A DNA stretch of 47,849 nt from Enterococcus cecorum (lineage in GTDB: Bacteria; Bacillota; Bacilli; Lactobacillales; Enterococcaceae). The notes beneath the pieces were generated by a model. It did not search any database. It worked only from the letters and a program-made list of their open reading frames with translations, and had not been told where the DNA came from. The DNA lies in contig NZ_JAKUDS010000019.1 in assembly GCF_023221775.1 (NCBI RefSeq), forward strand, positions 1 through 47,849, read 5' to 3'. Made by a program: the position numbers and the translations under genes. This document shows, piece after piece, positions 14,457-23,544 of the stretch (positions within the stretch are counted from its first letter, which is position 1; each line of letters begins with the position of its first letter).

Positions 14457-17420
14457 ATGGATATATATGGAATTTTTGAAAATAATGTCAAGATTTATCC
14501 TAAACAAATTATGATTCAGGATGAAAATATTCAACTCACATATGAAGAAGTATATAGACTCGTAAATTGTTATGCAGAAAAGATAAATAATGTAACAAAA
14601 GGTGAACAAACTAGGATATTACTTTATCTAAATCATAGTTACAAGATAATTATAGCTATATTATCTGTTTTAAAAACTGGCAACTCCTATATACCAATAG
14701 CTATCTCAAAAGATAATAATAGACTTAAAGAGATTTCGAAAATAGCTCAAACCAATATTGTAATAACAGATACACAATTTTGTGATGAAGATTATAAAAT
14801 GATAAAAATGAATGATGATTTGGAAATTAATATTCAATTAGAGATTGTTCAAAATCATTATATCTATAAAAATGAAGATGAAATATATGTTCTTTTTACA
14901 TCTGGCAGTACAGGCATTCCAAAGGGTGTTTCCGTAACGTATGGAAATTTATTATACTTAATGAAAAACATGATTAGCTTGAATAAAAGCTATAGAAATA
15001 TAAAGTATTGTTTTAGTACATCGTATACTTTTGATGTTTCTGTAACTGAGATATTTAGCTTTGTTTATGGGAAAAGCATTTATGTTTATGATATAGCAAA
15101 ATATGAAAACTATAGAAATTTCCCAGAAACAATTTACCAAAATAAAATAACACATCTAGCATTTTCGCCTTCTGGATTTAAGAATATGATACTTGCATTT
15201 AATGAAAAGCAATTAAGAAAAATGAATCAATCAATTAAATGCTTGATGTTAGCAGGAGAAACATTTAAAAAAGATATCTTTGTTGAATGGAAAAATAATA
15301 ACTGGAATTTTGATTTGTGGAATATGTATGGGCCAACTGAAGCAACTGTATATGCAACAGCTTTTAAATTATCGAAGGATGCTGATTACCCATCTTCTAT
15401 TCCAATAGGTCAAGTATTAGAAGATGTTACTTATTTTATTGATCAAAAAGATGAAAGGGGGATTGGGGAATTAGTACTTGGTGGAAAAGGAATTTCTGGT
15501 GGATATATTAACAATGATGATGAAAATAATAAAAAGTTTATTAATATTAACAATAAGCGATATTATCAAACAGGAGATTTATTTTCTGAAGATAAACATG
15601 GCATTTTGTACTTCCATGGAAGAAATGATGACCAAGTTCAGTTAAATGGTATCAGAGTAGAGTTAGGAGAAATCGAAAGTCGTATTTTGGGGATTTCTGA
15701 AGTTGTGGAAGCCGTAGTACTTTATTATCAGAAAAAATTAATTGCTTTTATACAAGTAAGAAAAAATATTGATTTACGGTCTAAACTTGTCAAAATATTC
15801 CCTAGGTATATGATCCCTAATATAATTCAATATGTATCTGATTTTCCTTTAAATACTAATAATAAGATTGATCGTAAAAAATTATTAAATGATTACATAG
15901 AAAATGAGGAAAATAGGAATACCAAGATATCTGTATCTGCCGGAAATTTAGCAGATGAAATTTTAAAATTGATGAAAGAGAGTTTAGCTAGCAAGGGAAC
16001 AATTTCCAATATTGAAGATGATTTCTATGAATGTGGAGCAGATTCTTTAAATACTTTCTTTCTACTAAATAAAATAGAGGAAATGCTAGGTATACAATTG
16101 AATGTTGACGTAATTTATCAGTTGCGAACCCCTCAAAAGATTGCTAATTATGTACAGAATTCTAATGATATAACTTTCAAAAATCAATCAATAGTTACAG
16201 TTCCGTGGGATAAACTAGTTCATCTATCTTCATTAGTAAAAAAATATCTTTATAATGAAGATTTGGAATTGAACGATAAGTATCAAGCATTATATTTACA
16301 GGGTTATTACTATAACAATAACCTAGATAGTACAGTGTCATTTACTTTTGATATTAATGATGATTTAGATATTAATAAAGTTAAAAAATTAATTATTCAT
16401 TTATTAAAATGTAACCCAATTTTATTTTCAAAATTGTCATTAGAGAATGATATTTTGTATTTCAACGAATATGAAGTTATGCCCGATAGCTTTATACCTT
16501 ATATTGATTTAAACAATTGTAATGAAGAAGTATTAAAATTTATAAAAGAAAACTATCAGTCTGACCTGTATTATTCGCGTTATCACGGCGGCTTATTGTC
16601 ATTATTTATCATTGTTAAGCAAGAAAAAAAGTATACAATTGTAGGTATATTAGATCATACAATTGCTGATGCTGCGACAGTTTCTTTGCTTAAACATCAA
16701 TTGAGTGAACAACTTTTAGATAAAAAATTTCTGCCTATTCCTACGTTTAAAGAATATTGCACACAAATATTTCAAAAAAATAAAAATATCGAACAAGTAT
16801 TAAATCATTGGTATATTGAATTGTTGAAGAATTCTGCAATTCGTAATAGAGAATACATTTTTGAAAAAACAATGGAATCAGAATATTTTACAGTAGATAT
16901 AACTGGACATGATATTTCGACAAATTTAGATGTAACTCGTTTCTTGAGCTACATTATTGGTAGACGGTTGAGCAAAATAATTGAACAAGATACTCTTTCT
17001 TTAAGAACAATGGTCAATTTAAGAGAGTGTGACAATTTTAAATTTAGTCAGACAGTGGGGGACTTACATTGTAGCATTTCAATGTTCTGGAAAAATGGAA
17101 ATAGTAAAGAGGAGTTTGATGAACTTTCGGAAAAAGTAATACATTTATTTGCACAAGAATATTTTCGCCATTCTTCTTTTTTATCAAATCGATCTAATGT
17201 AGATAGTTACGCAAAAAATCTACTCAAAAAAATAACTGACTCTGCGGATTTTATAAGCATTAACTACGGAGGTACCATTGATGAAAAACAGTTATCGGAA
17301 TATAAAAAAAGCGTACCCGAAATGCAAAAAAAATTATTTAATATAAGTCCGAGAATTTATGTTACAGCATATTTAAGTAAAGATAAACTTCATATATTTA
17401 TGAATAAAAAACTTGAATAA
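14457..17420 (+). CDS. One-module NRPS-like enzyme (adenylation, carrier, condensation)
   Basis: The 987-aa protein has an adenylation domain (about 1-500) with A3 (LFTSGSTGIPKGV), A5 (NMYGPTEATV), A7 (YQTGDL), A8 (GRNDDQVQLNGIRVELGEIE) and A10 (NNKIDRKKL). A carrier domain follows (about 505-575), with the phosphopantetheine serine at Ser530 (ECGADSL). The rest (about 590-980) is condensation-like, with DHTIADA in place of HHxxxDG: His734 and Asp738 are kept, the first His is Asp and the Gly is Ala. It should load an amino or similar acid as a thioester and transfer it to an unknown acceptor. Hand-aligned pocket residues read D-V-T-A-M-A-M-V-Y; I know no matching code. No thioesterase or phosphopantetheinyl transferase is nearby. 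Start ATG 14457 follows GGAGG. Very AT-rich; probably acquired. Confidence 0.9.
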   Translation: MDIYGIFENNVKIYPKQIMIQDENIQLTYEEVYRLVNCYAEKINNVTKGEQTRILLYLNHSYKIIIAILSVLKTGNSYIPIAISKDNNRLKEISKIAQTNIVITDTQFCDEDYKMIKMNDDLEINIQLEIVQNHYIYKNEDEIYVLFTSGSTGIPKGVSVTYGNLLYLMKNMISLNKSYRNIKYCFSTSYTFDVSVTEIFSFVYGKSIYVYDIAKYENYRNFPETIYQNKITHLAFSPSGFKNMILAFNEKQLRKMNQSIKCLMLAGETFKKDIFVEWKNNNWNFDLWNMYGPTEATVYATAFKLSKDADYPSSIPIGQVLEDVTYFIDQKDERGIGELVLGGKGISGGYINNDDENNKKFININNKRYYQTGDLFSEDKHGILYFHGRNDDQVQLNGIRVELGEIESRILGISEVVEAVVLYYQKKLIAFIQVRKNIDLRSKLVKIFPRYMIPNIIQYVSDFPLNTNNKIDRKKLLNDYIENEENRNTKISVSAGNLADEILKLMKESLASKGTISNIEDDFYECGADSLNTFFLLNKIEEMLGIQLNVDVIYQLRTPQKIANYVQNSNDITFKNQSIVTVPWDKLVHLSSLVKKYLYNEDLELNDKYQALYLQGYYYNNNLDSTVSFTFDINDDLDINKVKKLIIHLLKCNPILFSKLSLENDILYFNEYEVMPDSFIPYIDLNNCNEEVLKFIKENYQSDLYYSRYHGGLLSLFIIVKQEKKYTIVGILDHTIADAATVSLLKHQLSEQLLDKKFLPIPTFKEYCTQIFQKNKNIEQVLNHWYIELLKNSAIRNREYIFEKTMESEYFTVDITGHDISTNLDVTRFLSYIIGRRLSKIIEQDTLSLRTMVNLRECDNFKFSQTVGDLHCSISMFWKNGNSKEEFDELSEKVIHLFAQEYFRHSSFLSNRSNVDSYAKNLLKKITDSADFISINYGGTIDEKQLSEYKKSVPEMQKKLFNISPRIYVTAYLSKDKLHIFMNKKLE

Positions 17421-17528
17421 ATTGGTAATAAATAAGTATACATTTGATAAGTTTTACTAGAAAAATTGAAGGTTCAGTATGAGTAATTTTAGTTAATTAA
17501 ATGGAGGAGAATGATTATTTCGTTATAA

Positions 17529-17566
17529 TGATAACGCTTTATCCCAAGTTTGAGTTGTGATATAAT
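17529..17566 (+). promoter_or_regulatory. Extended -10 promoter with cre-like palindrome
   Basis: TGA-TATAAT (TATAAT 17561-17566) is an extended -10. The near-palindrome TGATAACGCTTTATC (17529-17543), resembling a cre box, overlaps the -35 position. No gene is seen in 17421-17672. Confidence 0.45.
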
Positions 17567-17672
17567 GAACTTGTGGAAGTGATGGTGAATTAAGGGGGAT
17601 AGGAAAAATCTCGATAGTTCATCCTGTTTACTCATCATTGGAGTTACACATTAGAAAGAAAGGATGAGTCTT

Positions 17673-17903
17673 ATGTTGCAAGCATTTAACAAAAAAATGA
17701 GAAGTCTGGATCTAAAGTTTAGAAGTTTAGATAGTACAATGAAATTTTTGGTTGTCATTTATGGCGCGCTATTTGGCTTTATGACTGGTTACTTAATCTA
17801 TAAATTATTTGTGGCACACGACTATTTCTTTCTATTCATTTACATTATTTTTATGATTGGAATGTATATCAATTTGTATTTTCAAAAAAAGTATCCGATG
17901 TGA
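17673..17903 (+). CDS. Small two-helix membrane protein (76 aa)
   Basis: The 76-aa product has a charged amphipathic N-terminus (MLQAFNKKMRSLDLKFRSLD) and two hydrophobic helices (about residues 24-44 and 48-68). ATG 17673 is favoured over 17664 because AAGGA (17660-17664) is then 8 nt upstream. It stands alone between the NRPS-like gene and ftsK, with its own terminator. Function unknown. Confidence 0.6.
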   Translation: MLQAFNKKMRSLDLKFRSLDSTMKFLVVIYGALFGFMTGYLIYKLFVAHDYFFLFIYIIFMIGMYINLYFQKKYPM

Positions 17904-17968
17904 GCTTGCTTTGAGTGCGTGCTACTTTTTAAAAATGATAAAGGAATACGGAATTTAGGTATAATTAG

Positions 17969-18007
17969 AAACGATGTGATGAATTTGATTTCGGGCATCG
18001 TTTTTTT
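17969..18007 (+). terminator. Terminator before ftsK
   Basis: AAACGATG (17969-17976) pairs with CATCGTTT (17996-18003), followed by T residues. The loop is long (19 nt). Confidence 0.7.
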
Positions 18008-18054
18008 GTCATATTTTTAGTATAATGGAAAGGATGAAGGGATTGAAATGATTT

Positions 18055-20472
18055 ATGGCGCAAAGAAAGAAAAGAAAATCTACCAAGAGAACAAAAAAAC
18101 AGCAAGCCAATAATCAAACCATGGCAATGATTATTACCGGCTTTTCTTTTATTTTTTTAAGTTTACTTGGTTTATTTAAATTAGGCTTTTTAGGTATTTT
18201 ATTTGCCAATATATTAAGATTTTTTGTCGGAAATACGTACCCATTATTAGCGGTAATACTCATTTTTTATGGAATCTGGTTATTGGTCAAACATCAACTT
18301 AGCGTATTTGATTCTCGTAAGCGCAGTGCAGGATTGGCATTAACCTATGTGGGGATATTAGTGATTGTTTCGGCGATGCTTTTTGCGAAGATTCATACTA
18401 AGAATCCTAATATTTTAGGAACGACACTAAATCTATGGGTGAGTGATTTAAAACATAGCCAAATTAGCCAAAGTCTTGGTGGCGGCATGATTGGTGGCGC
18501 ACTCTACCAAGTAACTTACTTCTTAGTGGCCCAATTTGGTAGTTATGTATTGGGTGTCTTAAGTATTTTTGTTGGGGTCTTTTTATTTACGCAAAAGTCG
18601 GCGCAAGATTTGATTGATTTTCTGCAAGATTTTGGCGAGGCAATTAGTCAACGTCTCAAGGTCAGTGAAGAAAAACAAAAATTGCGTGAAGAAAAGAAAA
18701 AGGCCAAACAAGCAAAAAAAGAGGCTGAAAAAGAAGCACTCCGTCAGCAAATGTTAGAACAGCAGAAAAATCAAGTGCGACCTTTTACTGAAACTGAGGA
18801 ACAAGAACGCCAGCATAAAGCACCAGAAATGATTATTGAGCCTCATCAGATGAGTTTGATTGAGCCAACTGAGGCTGAAAAGTTAATGCAAGAACAAAAG
18901 GATGCGAGTCAGGTTCCACCCAAACGTGCCCGCAAAACCAAAGCAGCACCTGAAGAGGATATAGATGGCGATGATCCATTAGAATTTAGTATGGAAAATG
19001 ACGAACCAGATGAATTTTATGAGTTGCCACCAAGTACATTACTTGATCCAGCAAAAGTTCAAGATCAAAGCGATGAATATGAAAAAATTAAGCAAAACGG
19101 GGAAATTTTAAATCAGACTTTCCAAAGCTTTGGCGTCGATGCCACGGTGGTGAAGGCAAGTTTAGGTCCTTCTGTGACGAAATTTGAGATTCAGCCAGCT
19201 GTTGGGGTTAAAGTGAGCAAAATTGTTAGTTTAACCGATGATATTGCCTTAGCTTTAGCGGCCAAAGATATTCGGATGGAAGCACCCATTCCAGGTAAGT
19301 CATTGATTGGGATTGAAGTGCCAAACCAAAATATTTCGATGGTTTCATTTAGAGAAGTTATTGAAGCCACACCGGCACATCCAGATAAGATTCTTGAAGT
19401 GCCATTAGGTCGAGATATTTCTGGTAAAGTGCAGACATGTGATTTAACGAAAATGCCACACTTATTGATTGCTGGTTCGACAGGTAGTGGGAAGTCGGTA
19501 GCGATTAATGGGATTATCACCAGTATTTTGATGCAAGCCAAACCACATCAAGTGAAATTAATGATGGTCGATCCGAAAATGGTTGAGTTGAATGTGTATA
19601 ATGGCATCCCACATCTGTTAACACCAGTGGTAACCAACCCACGTAAAGCTGCCCAAGCGCTCCAAAAAGTCGTGAAAGAAATGGAAGAACGTTATGAAAA
19701 ATTTGCGGCTACTGGTGTGCGCAATATTGCTGGTTATAATGAATTAATTGAAGCAAAAAATCAAGAAGATGGGCAAAAACGTCCAATTCTACCATTTATT
19801 GTGGTGATTGTTGATGAATTGGCTGACTTAATGATGGTCGCAAGTAATGAAGTAGAAGATGCGATTATTCGTTTAGCGCAAATGGCCCGTGCTGCTGGGA
19901 TTCATATGATTTTAGCCACACAACGGCCAAGTGTTGATGTCATTACGGGAATTATCAAAGCCAATGTACCTTCACGTATTGCCTTTGCGGTCTCTTCAGG
20001 AACGGATTCACGCACCATTATTGATAGTCATGGAGCGGAAAAACTATTGGGACGTGGCGATATGCTTTACCTACCAATGGGTGAGAATAAACCTATCCGT
20101 GTGCAAGGGGCCTTTATTTCAGATGGGGAAGTCGAGCGTATTGTCAAATTTGTGACCGATCAAATGGGGGCAAATTATGACGAGAAGATGATGAATCTGG
20201 AAGAAGAAGCACCAAGTGAAAGCAACAATGACTATCCACAAGATGAATTGTATGAAGAAGCCAAGGCCTTAGTGGTTGAGATGCAAACGGCAAGTGTTTC
20301 GCTTTTACAACGGCGCTTTAGAATTGGTTATAATCGAGCTGCCCGTCTGGTGGATGAGTTAGAAGCCAATGGGGTAGTTGGCCCTTCTGAGGGGAGTAAA
20401 CCACGTAAAGTCTATCTGGAATCCCTAGATACACCTGCGGAGTATGATGAGCTGCCTCAAGATTATGAATAA
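18055..20472 (+). CDS. ftsK: FtsK/SpoIIIE family DNA translocase
   Basis: The 805-aa protein pumps chromosomal DNA through the closing septum and supports dimer resolution. A lysine-rich N-terminus is followed by four membrane helices (about residues 20-175), a charged linker of about 150 residues, and the motor. The motor has Walker A ([13 protein letters not shown], about residue 475) and Walker B ([14 protein letters not shown]). The end is a winged-helix gamma domain ([21 protein letters not shown]) that reads orientation sequences. Length is normal for Gram-positive SpoIIIE/FtsK. The start ATG 18055 follows AAGGGATTG. A symmetrical terminator follows. Confidence 0.95.
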   Translation: MAQRKKRKSTKRTKKQQANNQTMAMIITGFSFIFLSLLGLFKLGFLGILFANILRFFVGNTYPLLAVILIFYGIWLLVKHQLSVFDSRKRSAGLALTYVGILVIVSAMLFAKIHTKNPNILGTTLNLWVSDLKHSQISQSLGGGMIGGALYQVTYFLVAQFGSYVLGVLSIFVGVFLFTQKSAQDLIDFLQDFGEAISQRLKVSEEKQKLREEKKKAKQAKKEAEKEALRQQMLEQQKNQVRPFTETEEQERQHKAPEMIIEPHQMSLIEPTEAEKLMQEQKDASQVPPKRARKTKAAPEEDIDGDDPLEFSMENDEPDEFYELPPSTLLDPAKVQDQSDEYEKIKQNGEILNQTFQSFGVDATVVKASLGPSVTKFEIQPAVGVKVSKIVSLTDDIALALAAKDIRMEAPIPGKSLIGIEVPNQNISMVSFREVIEATPAHPDKILEVPLGRDISGKVQTCDLTKMPHLLIAGSTGSGKSVAINGIITSILMQAKPHQVKLMMVDPKMVELNVYNGIPHLLTPVVTNPRKAAQALQKVVKEMEERYEKFAATGVRNIAGYNELIEAKNQEDGQKRPILPFIVVIVDELADLMMVASNEVEDAIIRLAQMARAAGIHMILATQRPSVDVITGIIKANVPSRIAFAVSSGTDSRTIIDSHGAEKLLGRGDMLYLPMGENKPIRVQGAFISDGEVERIVKFVTDQMGANYDEKMMNLEEEAPSESNNDYPQDELYEEAKALVVEMQTASVSLLQRRFRIGYNRAARLVDELEANGVVGPSEGSKPRKVYLESLDTPAEYDELPQDYE

Positions 20473-20478
20473 CAAATT

Positions 20479-20523
20479 AGCCTTGCTAGGTCGAGATGAT
20501 CGACTCTGATAGCAAGGCTTTTG
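20479..20523 (+). terminator. ftsK terminator
   Basis: AGCCTTGCTA (20479-20488) pairs perfectly with TAGCAAGGCT (20510-20519). An inner stem, GTCGA with TCGAC, lies in the loop, and TTTTGTTGT follows. Confidence 0.8.
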
Positions 20524-20587
20524 TTGTATTGTGTATTTTTTTATTTGTGATAAAATGTACAAGTATATTAAATATAAAGGAATTAAG

Positions 20588-21847
20588 ATGAAAACACTTA
20601 AACAACAAATCAATCATTATGTATTTCCCTTAATCGCCAGTCAGTTGCTACAGATGGTGATTGGTATTGCAGCACTACACTTTGCAACAGCTGGTTCTAC
20701 GCATTCACTTTCTGCCATTACGATTATTCAAAATTTTTTATATGCCTTTGGTGGAATATTAGGGGCTTTTAGTCTGAGTTTTAATATTCTGGCGGCGCGG
20801 AGTTTTTACCAAGATAAGCAACAGTTCCAGCAATATGTGCATTCAGCCTTGCGCTTGTGTTTATTGTTTGGCGGGGGCTTCTTAGCTCTTTGCTTGTTTT
20901 TGGGCAAACTGTTTTTGCGATATTTTTATGGCTTTCAAGGGGATTTATTGCTAAAAGCGAGTCAGTATCTCTATATCATGTCGGGCTATATCTTACTATT
21001 ATTGCTTTCGTTTCTTTTTAGCAATCTTCTCAAATTCGCCCAAAAGACAACAGTGATTTTTCGTATCGGCGTAATTAGTGCTTTACTCGAATGTGGCTTG
21101 AATATCATTTTAGTGCCACTTTGGGAGATTCAAGGGGCTGCCTTAGCGAATATGGCAGGTGTTTTGTACCTCGTATTGACCTATTTATGGCATATTTTCC
21201 CCATCCTCAAGCAAAGTCTCTTGCAATCAGCTAATCAAATGCTAGCTATCACACGCTTAGGTATTCCTTTAGCCATCCAGGAAATATTTGAGAGTGTCTT
21301 ATTTATCCTAGTTTTTGAAAGTTTTATGGGACATTTGGGAAATTCTACGCTAGGTGCTTATGCTGTCATTTCTCAAATGTTTGCAATTATAAAATTACCA
21401 AGCCTAATGTATGCCAATAGTTTGCCAGTCTTTTTACCAGAAGTCACTCAAAAACAAAAGTCACAACTGTTAAAATGGTTATTGCAGATTAATTTTCTAT
21501 TGTTTATTGGGTTGTCCATCGTAGGAACTTTGACTATCCCAGCTTTTGCGCAACTTTTTACCCAGCAAATGTTTAGTCACTTAACATTCATGGCGGGATT
21601 TACTTTTAGTGTGATGCTAGCTGTCCCGTTTTATGAAATCATTAAGGTCTATTTACAAGCGCAAAATCAAGAAAAAATGGTTGTTACACAAACAATTATT
21701 GTCAATCTACTTGGGTTGCTCGTGATGTTTGGTTGTCAGATGATACATATTCAAACTTACTATAGTCTATATGTGGTCTTTGGTTTGACGCAAGTGGTGC
21801 TTGCACTTAGATTTTCTCAGGCCAGTTTTCAGCAAAAATTAAACTAG
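20588..21847 (+). CDS. MATE-family efflux transporter
   Basis: The 419-aa product has about 12 membrane helices in two similar halves, the pattern of the MATE (NorM/DinF) exporters that use Na+ or H+ gradients. The segments PLIASQLLQMVIGIAALHFA and PLAIQEIFESVLFILVFESF occupy equivalent positions in the two halves. ATG 20588 follows AAAGGAATT; the longer frame from 20531 includes the likely promoter (TGTGATAAAAT at 20546-20556). Single gene; substrate unknown. Confidence 0.82.
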   Translation: MKTLKQQINHYVFPLIASQLLQMVIGIAALHFATAGSTHSLSAITIIQNFLYAFGGILGAFSLSFNILAARSFYQDKQQFQQYVHSALRLCLLFGGGFLALCLFLGKLFLRYFYGFQGDLLLKASQYLYIMSGYILLLLLSFLFSNLLKFAQKTTVIFRIGVISALLECGLNIILVPLWEIQGAALANMAGVLYLVLTYLWHIFPILKQSLLQSANQMLAITRLGIPLAIQEIFESVLFILVFESFMGHLGNSTLGAYAVISQMFAIIKLPSLMYANSLPVFLPEVTQKQKSQLLKWLLQINFLLFIGLSIVGTLTIPAFAQLFTQQMFSHLTFMAGFTFSVMLAVPFYEIIKVYLQAQNQEKMVVTQTIIVNLLGLLVMFGCQMIHIQTYYSLYVVFGLTQVVLALRFSQASFQQKLN

Positions 21848-21915
21848 ATTTCATTGCATTTCCCTAAATTTTTCGCTATAGTGGATACGATACTGATAAA
21901 GTGAGGGAAAAACGA

Positions 21916-22974
21916 TTGAAACCATCTATTTATGGATTAGAAAAAGCTGAATTAATTGCCTGGTTTGAAGCAAATGGCGAAAAGAAATTCCGTGCGACTC
22001 AAGTTTGGGAATGGTTATATGAAAAGCGAGTGATGACTTTTGCGGAAATGACCAACCTATCCAAAGCCTTGATTGCCAAATTAGAAGAGAATTTTGAGAT
22101 TTGTCCGTTAAATCAAATTGTTGTGCAAGAATCAAGTGACGGTACAGTAAAATATTTATTTGAATTACCTGACAAAAATATGATTGAAACAGTTTTAATG
22201 CGTCAAGATTATGGGATGAGTGTCTGTGTAACGACGCAGGTGGGCTGTAATATTGGTTGTACCTTCTGTGCGAGTGGCTTATTGAAAAAGCAACGCGACC
22301 TAACAGCAGGGGAAATCATGGCCCAAATCATGCTTGTGCAACACTATTTTGATGAGCGTGACTTAGGTGAACGTGTTTCTCATATCGTGGTGATGGGAAT
22401 TGGTGAACCTTTTGATAATTATGAGAATGTAACGAAATTTTTACGCATCGTGAATGATCCTAAAGGTATGGCTATTGGTGCGCGTCATATTACTGTTTCA
22501 ACGAGTGGGATTGTACCGAAGATTAAAGAATTTGCTGATAATGGTTTACAAGTAAATCTTGCTATCTCTTTACATGCGCCAAATGATGAATTACGTACAT
22601 CTATTATGCGTATTAACCGCAGCTTCCCATTGGCAAAATTAATGGATGCGGTAGATTTCTATTTAGAAAAGACTAACCGCCGTATTACCTTTGAATATAT
22701 TATGTTGGCCGGTGTGAATGACCGTGTGCATCATGCCCAAGAATTGGCGAATTTACTTAAAGATAAGAAGAAATTAGCCTATGTGAACTTAATTCCATAT
22801 AATCCAGTCAGCGAACATGACCAATATTCAAGAAGTAGTAAAGACGATGTATTGCGTTTCTATGATACATTGAAGAAAAATGGCGTTAACTGTGTCATCC
22901 GTAAAGAACACGGAACCGACATCGATGCCGCCTGTGGCCAACTACGAAGCAAACAAATGAAAAAAAGGTCGTGA
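21916..22974 (+). CDS. rlmN: 23S rRNA (and tRNA) adenine-C2 methyltransferase RlmN
   Basis: RlmN is a radical SAM enzyme that methylates A2503 of 23S rRNA and A37 of some tRNAs. The iron-sulfur motif CxxxCxxC is GCNIGCTFC (about residues 111-118), followed by the GEPFDNY region and HISLHAPND-like strands ([12 protein letters not shown]). The catalytic Cys near the C-terminus is in [16 protein letters not shown] favour a TTG start at 21916: GAGGG lies 6 nt before it, and the product then begins MKPSIYGL, the usual enterococcal form. A GTG at 21901 is the alternative. The last codons (AGG TCG TGA) come from repeat cluster R2, which supplies the stop codon. Confidence 0.93.
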   Translation: MKPSIYGLEKAELIAWFEANGEKKFRATQVWEWLYEKRVMTFAEMTNLSKALIAKLEENFEICPLNQIVVQESSDGTVKYLFELPDKNMIETVLMRQDYGMSVCVTTQVGCNIGCTFCASGLLKKQRDLTAGEIMAQIMLVQHYFDERDLGERVSHIVVMGIGEPFDNYENVTKFLRIVNDPKGMAIGARHITVSTSGIVPKIKEFADNGLQVNLAISLHAPNDELRTSIMRINRSFPLAKLMDAVDFYLEKTNRRITFEYIMLAGVNDRVHHAQELANLLKDKKKLAYVNLIPYNPVSEHDQYSRSSKDDVLRFYDTLKKNGVNCVIRKEHGTDIDAACGQLRSKQMKKRS

Positions 22975-23304
22975 GAAGGGTCGATTAGCTCCAAGCAAAA
23001 GGTTATCAATCAACTTGTTCAAATACGAGAAAATTCATGTATTACCTACTGCTAAGAAAATCGGATGAAAGGAGATTTTCTTAAGCAGGAGGGTGAATTT
23101 TCCGAGTATTTAGTTGATTGATACCGAGAAAGCTAAGTTTGTCCGGAATGTCAGGAAAATCCACTATGTTTTAAGATTTTCCTAGACAGGCCGGCTTAGA
23201 TGCGATATAGCTACCCTTCGAACGCCGTGTATAAAGGATGTGAGGCAGCTCGCCGAACACAGATTAAAAAGGTCGTAAATCGACTCGGGCAGCTACGTAG
23301 TTCG
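22965..23304 (+). repeat. Mosaic hairpin repeat cluster R2
   Basis: It starts AAGGTCGTGA at the rlmN stop codon. A unit with the ATCAATCAACT/AGTTGATTGAT outer arms and GCTAAGAAAATC/GATTTTCTTAAGC inner arms is followed by one with CCGGAATG and AGGAAAATC/GATTTTCCT arms. Fragments of two further units follow (AAGGATGTGAGGCAGCT and GGTCGTAAATCGACT). Everything from 22975 to 23321 is repeat; no gene is seen. Confidence 0.87.
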
Positions 23305-23322
23305 AAATGAATTCAATCCATA

Positions 23323-23369
23323 ATGACTTGTTTTCTTTTAAAAAATTGAGGGAAACAAGTCATTTTTTT
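23323..23369 (+). terminator. Terminator downstream of rlmN
   Basis: ATGACTTGTTT (23323-23333) pairs perfectly with AAACAAGTCAT (23353-23363), followed by seven T. It is separated from rlmN by repeat cluster R2, which must have inserted between gene and terminator. Confidence 0.85.
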
Positions 23370-23468
23370 GCATTTTTTAATAAAAGCTTCCTTGCTTGAT
23401 TTTTCAGACAATTCAGAACAAACGAGATAAATTATCAGTTATATTATTAAAAATGAATGAAAATTATG

Positions 23469-23497
23469 TTGATTTTTTAATAATTAATCATTATTAT
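23469..23497 (+). promoter_or_regulatory. Promoter of first oppA, with possible TldR site
   Basis: TTGATT (23469-23474), a 17-nt spacer and TATTAT (23492-23497) form the promoter. The spacer begins TTTTAATAATTA, identical to the start of the spacer in the second oppA promoter. TTTAA (23476-23480) followed by TAATTA matches 6 nt of the putative TldR guide. Confidence 0.6.
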
Positions 23498-23544
23498 TAG
23501 TTTATCTCTCATAGTATTGAAAGATAGATGGATAAAAGGGTGGA

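Noticed and set aside
22411-22427. TTTGA followed by TAATTATGAGAA inside rlmN, a 9-nt match to the putative TldR guide
   Set aside because: The match is longer than at oppA, but it lies within conserved coding sequence, the preceding five bases differ from TTTAA, and no promoter is there. Probably chance.
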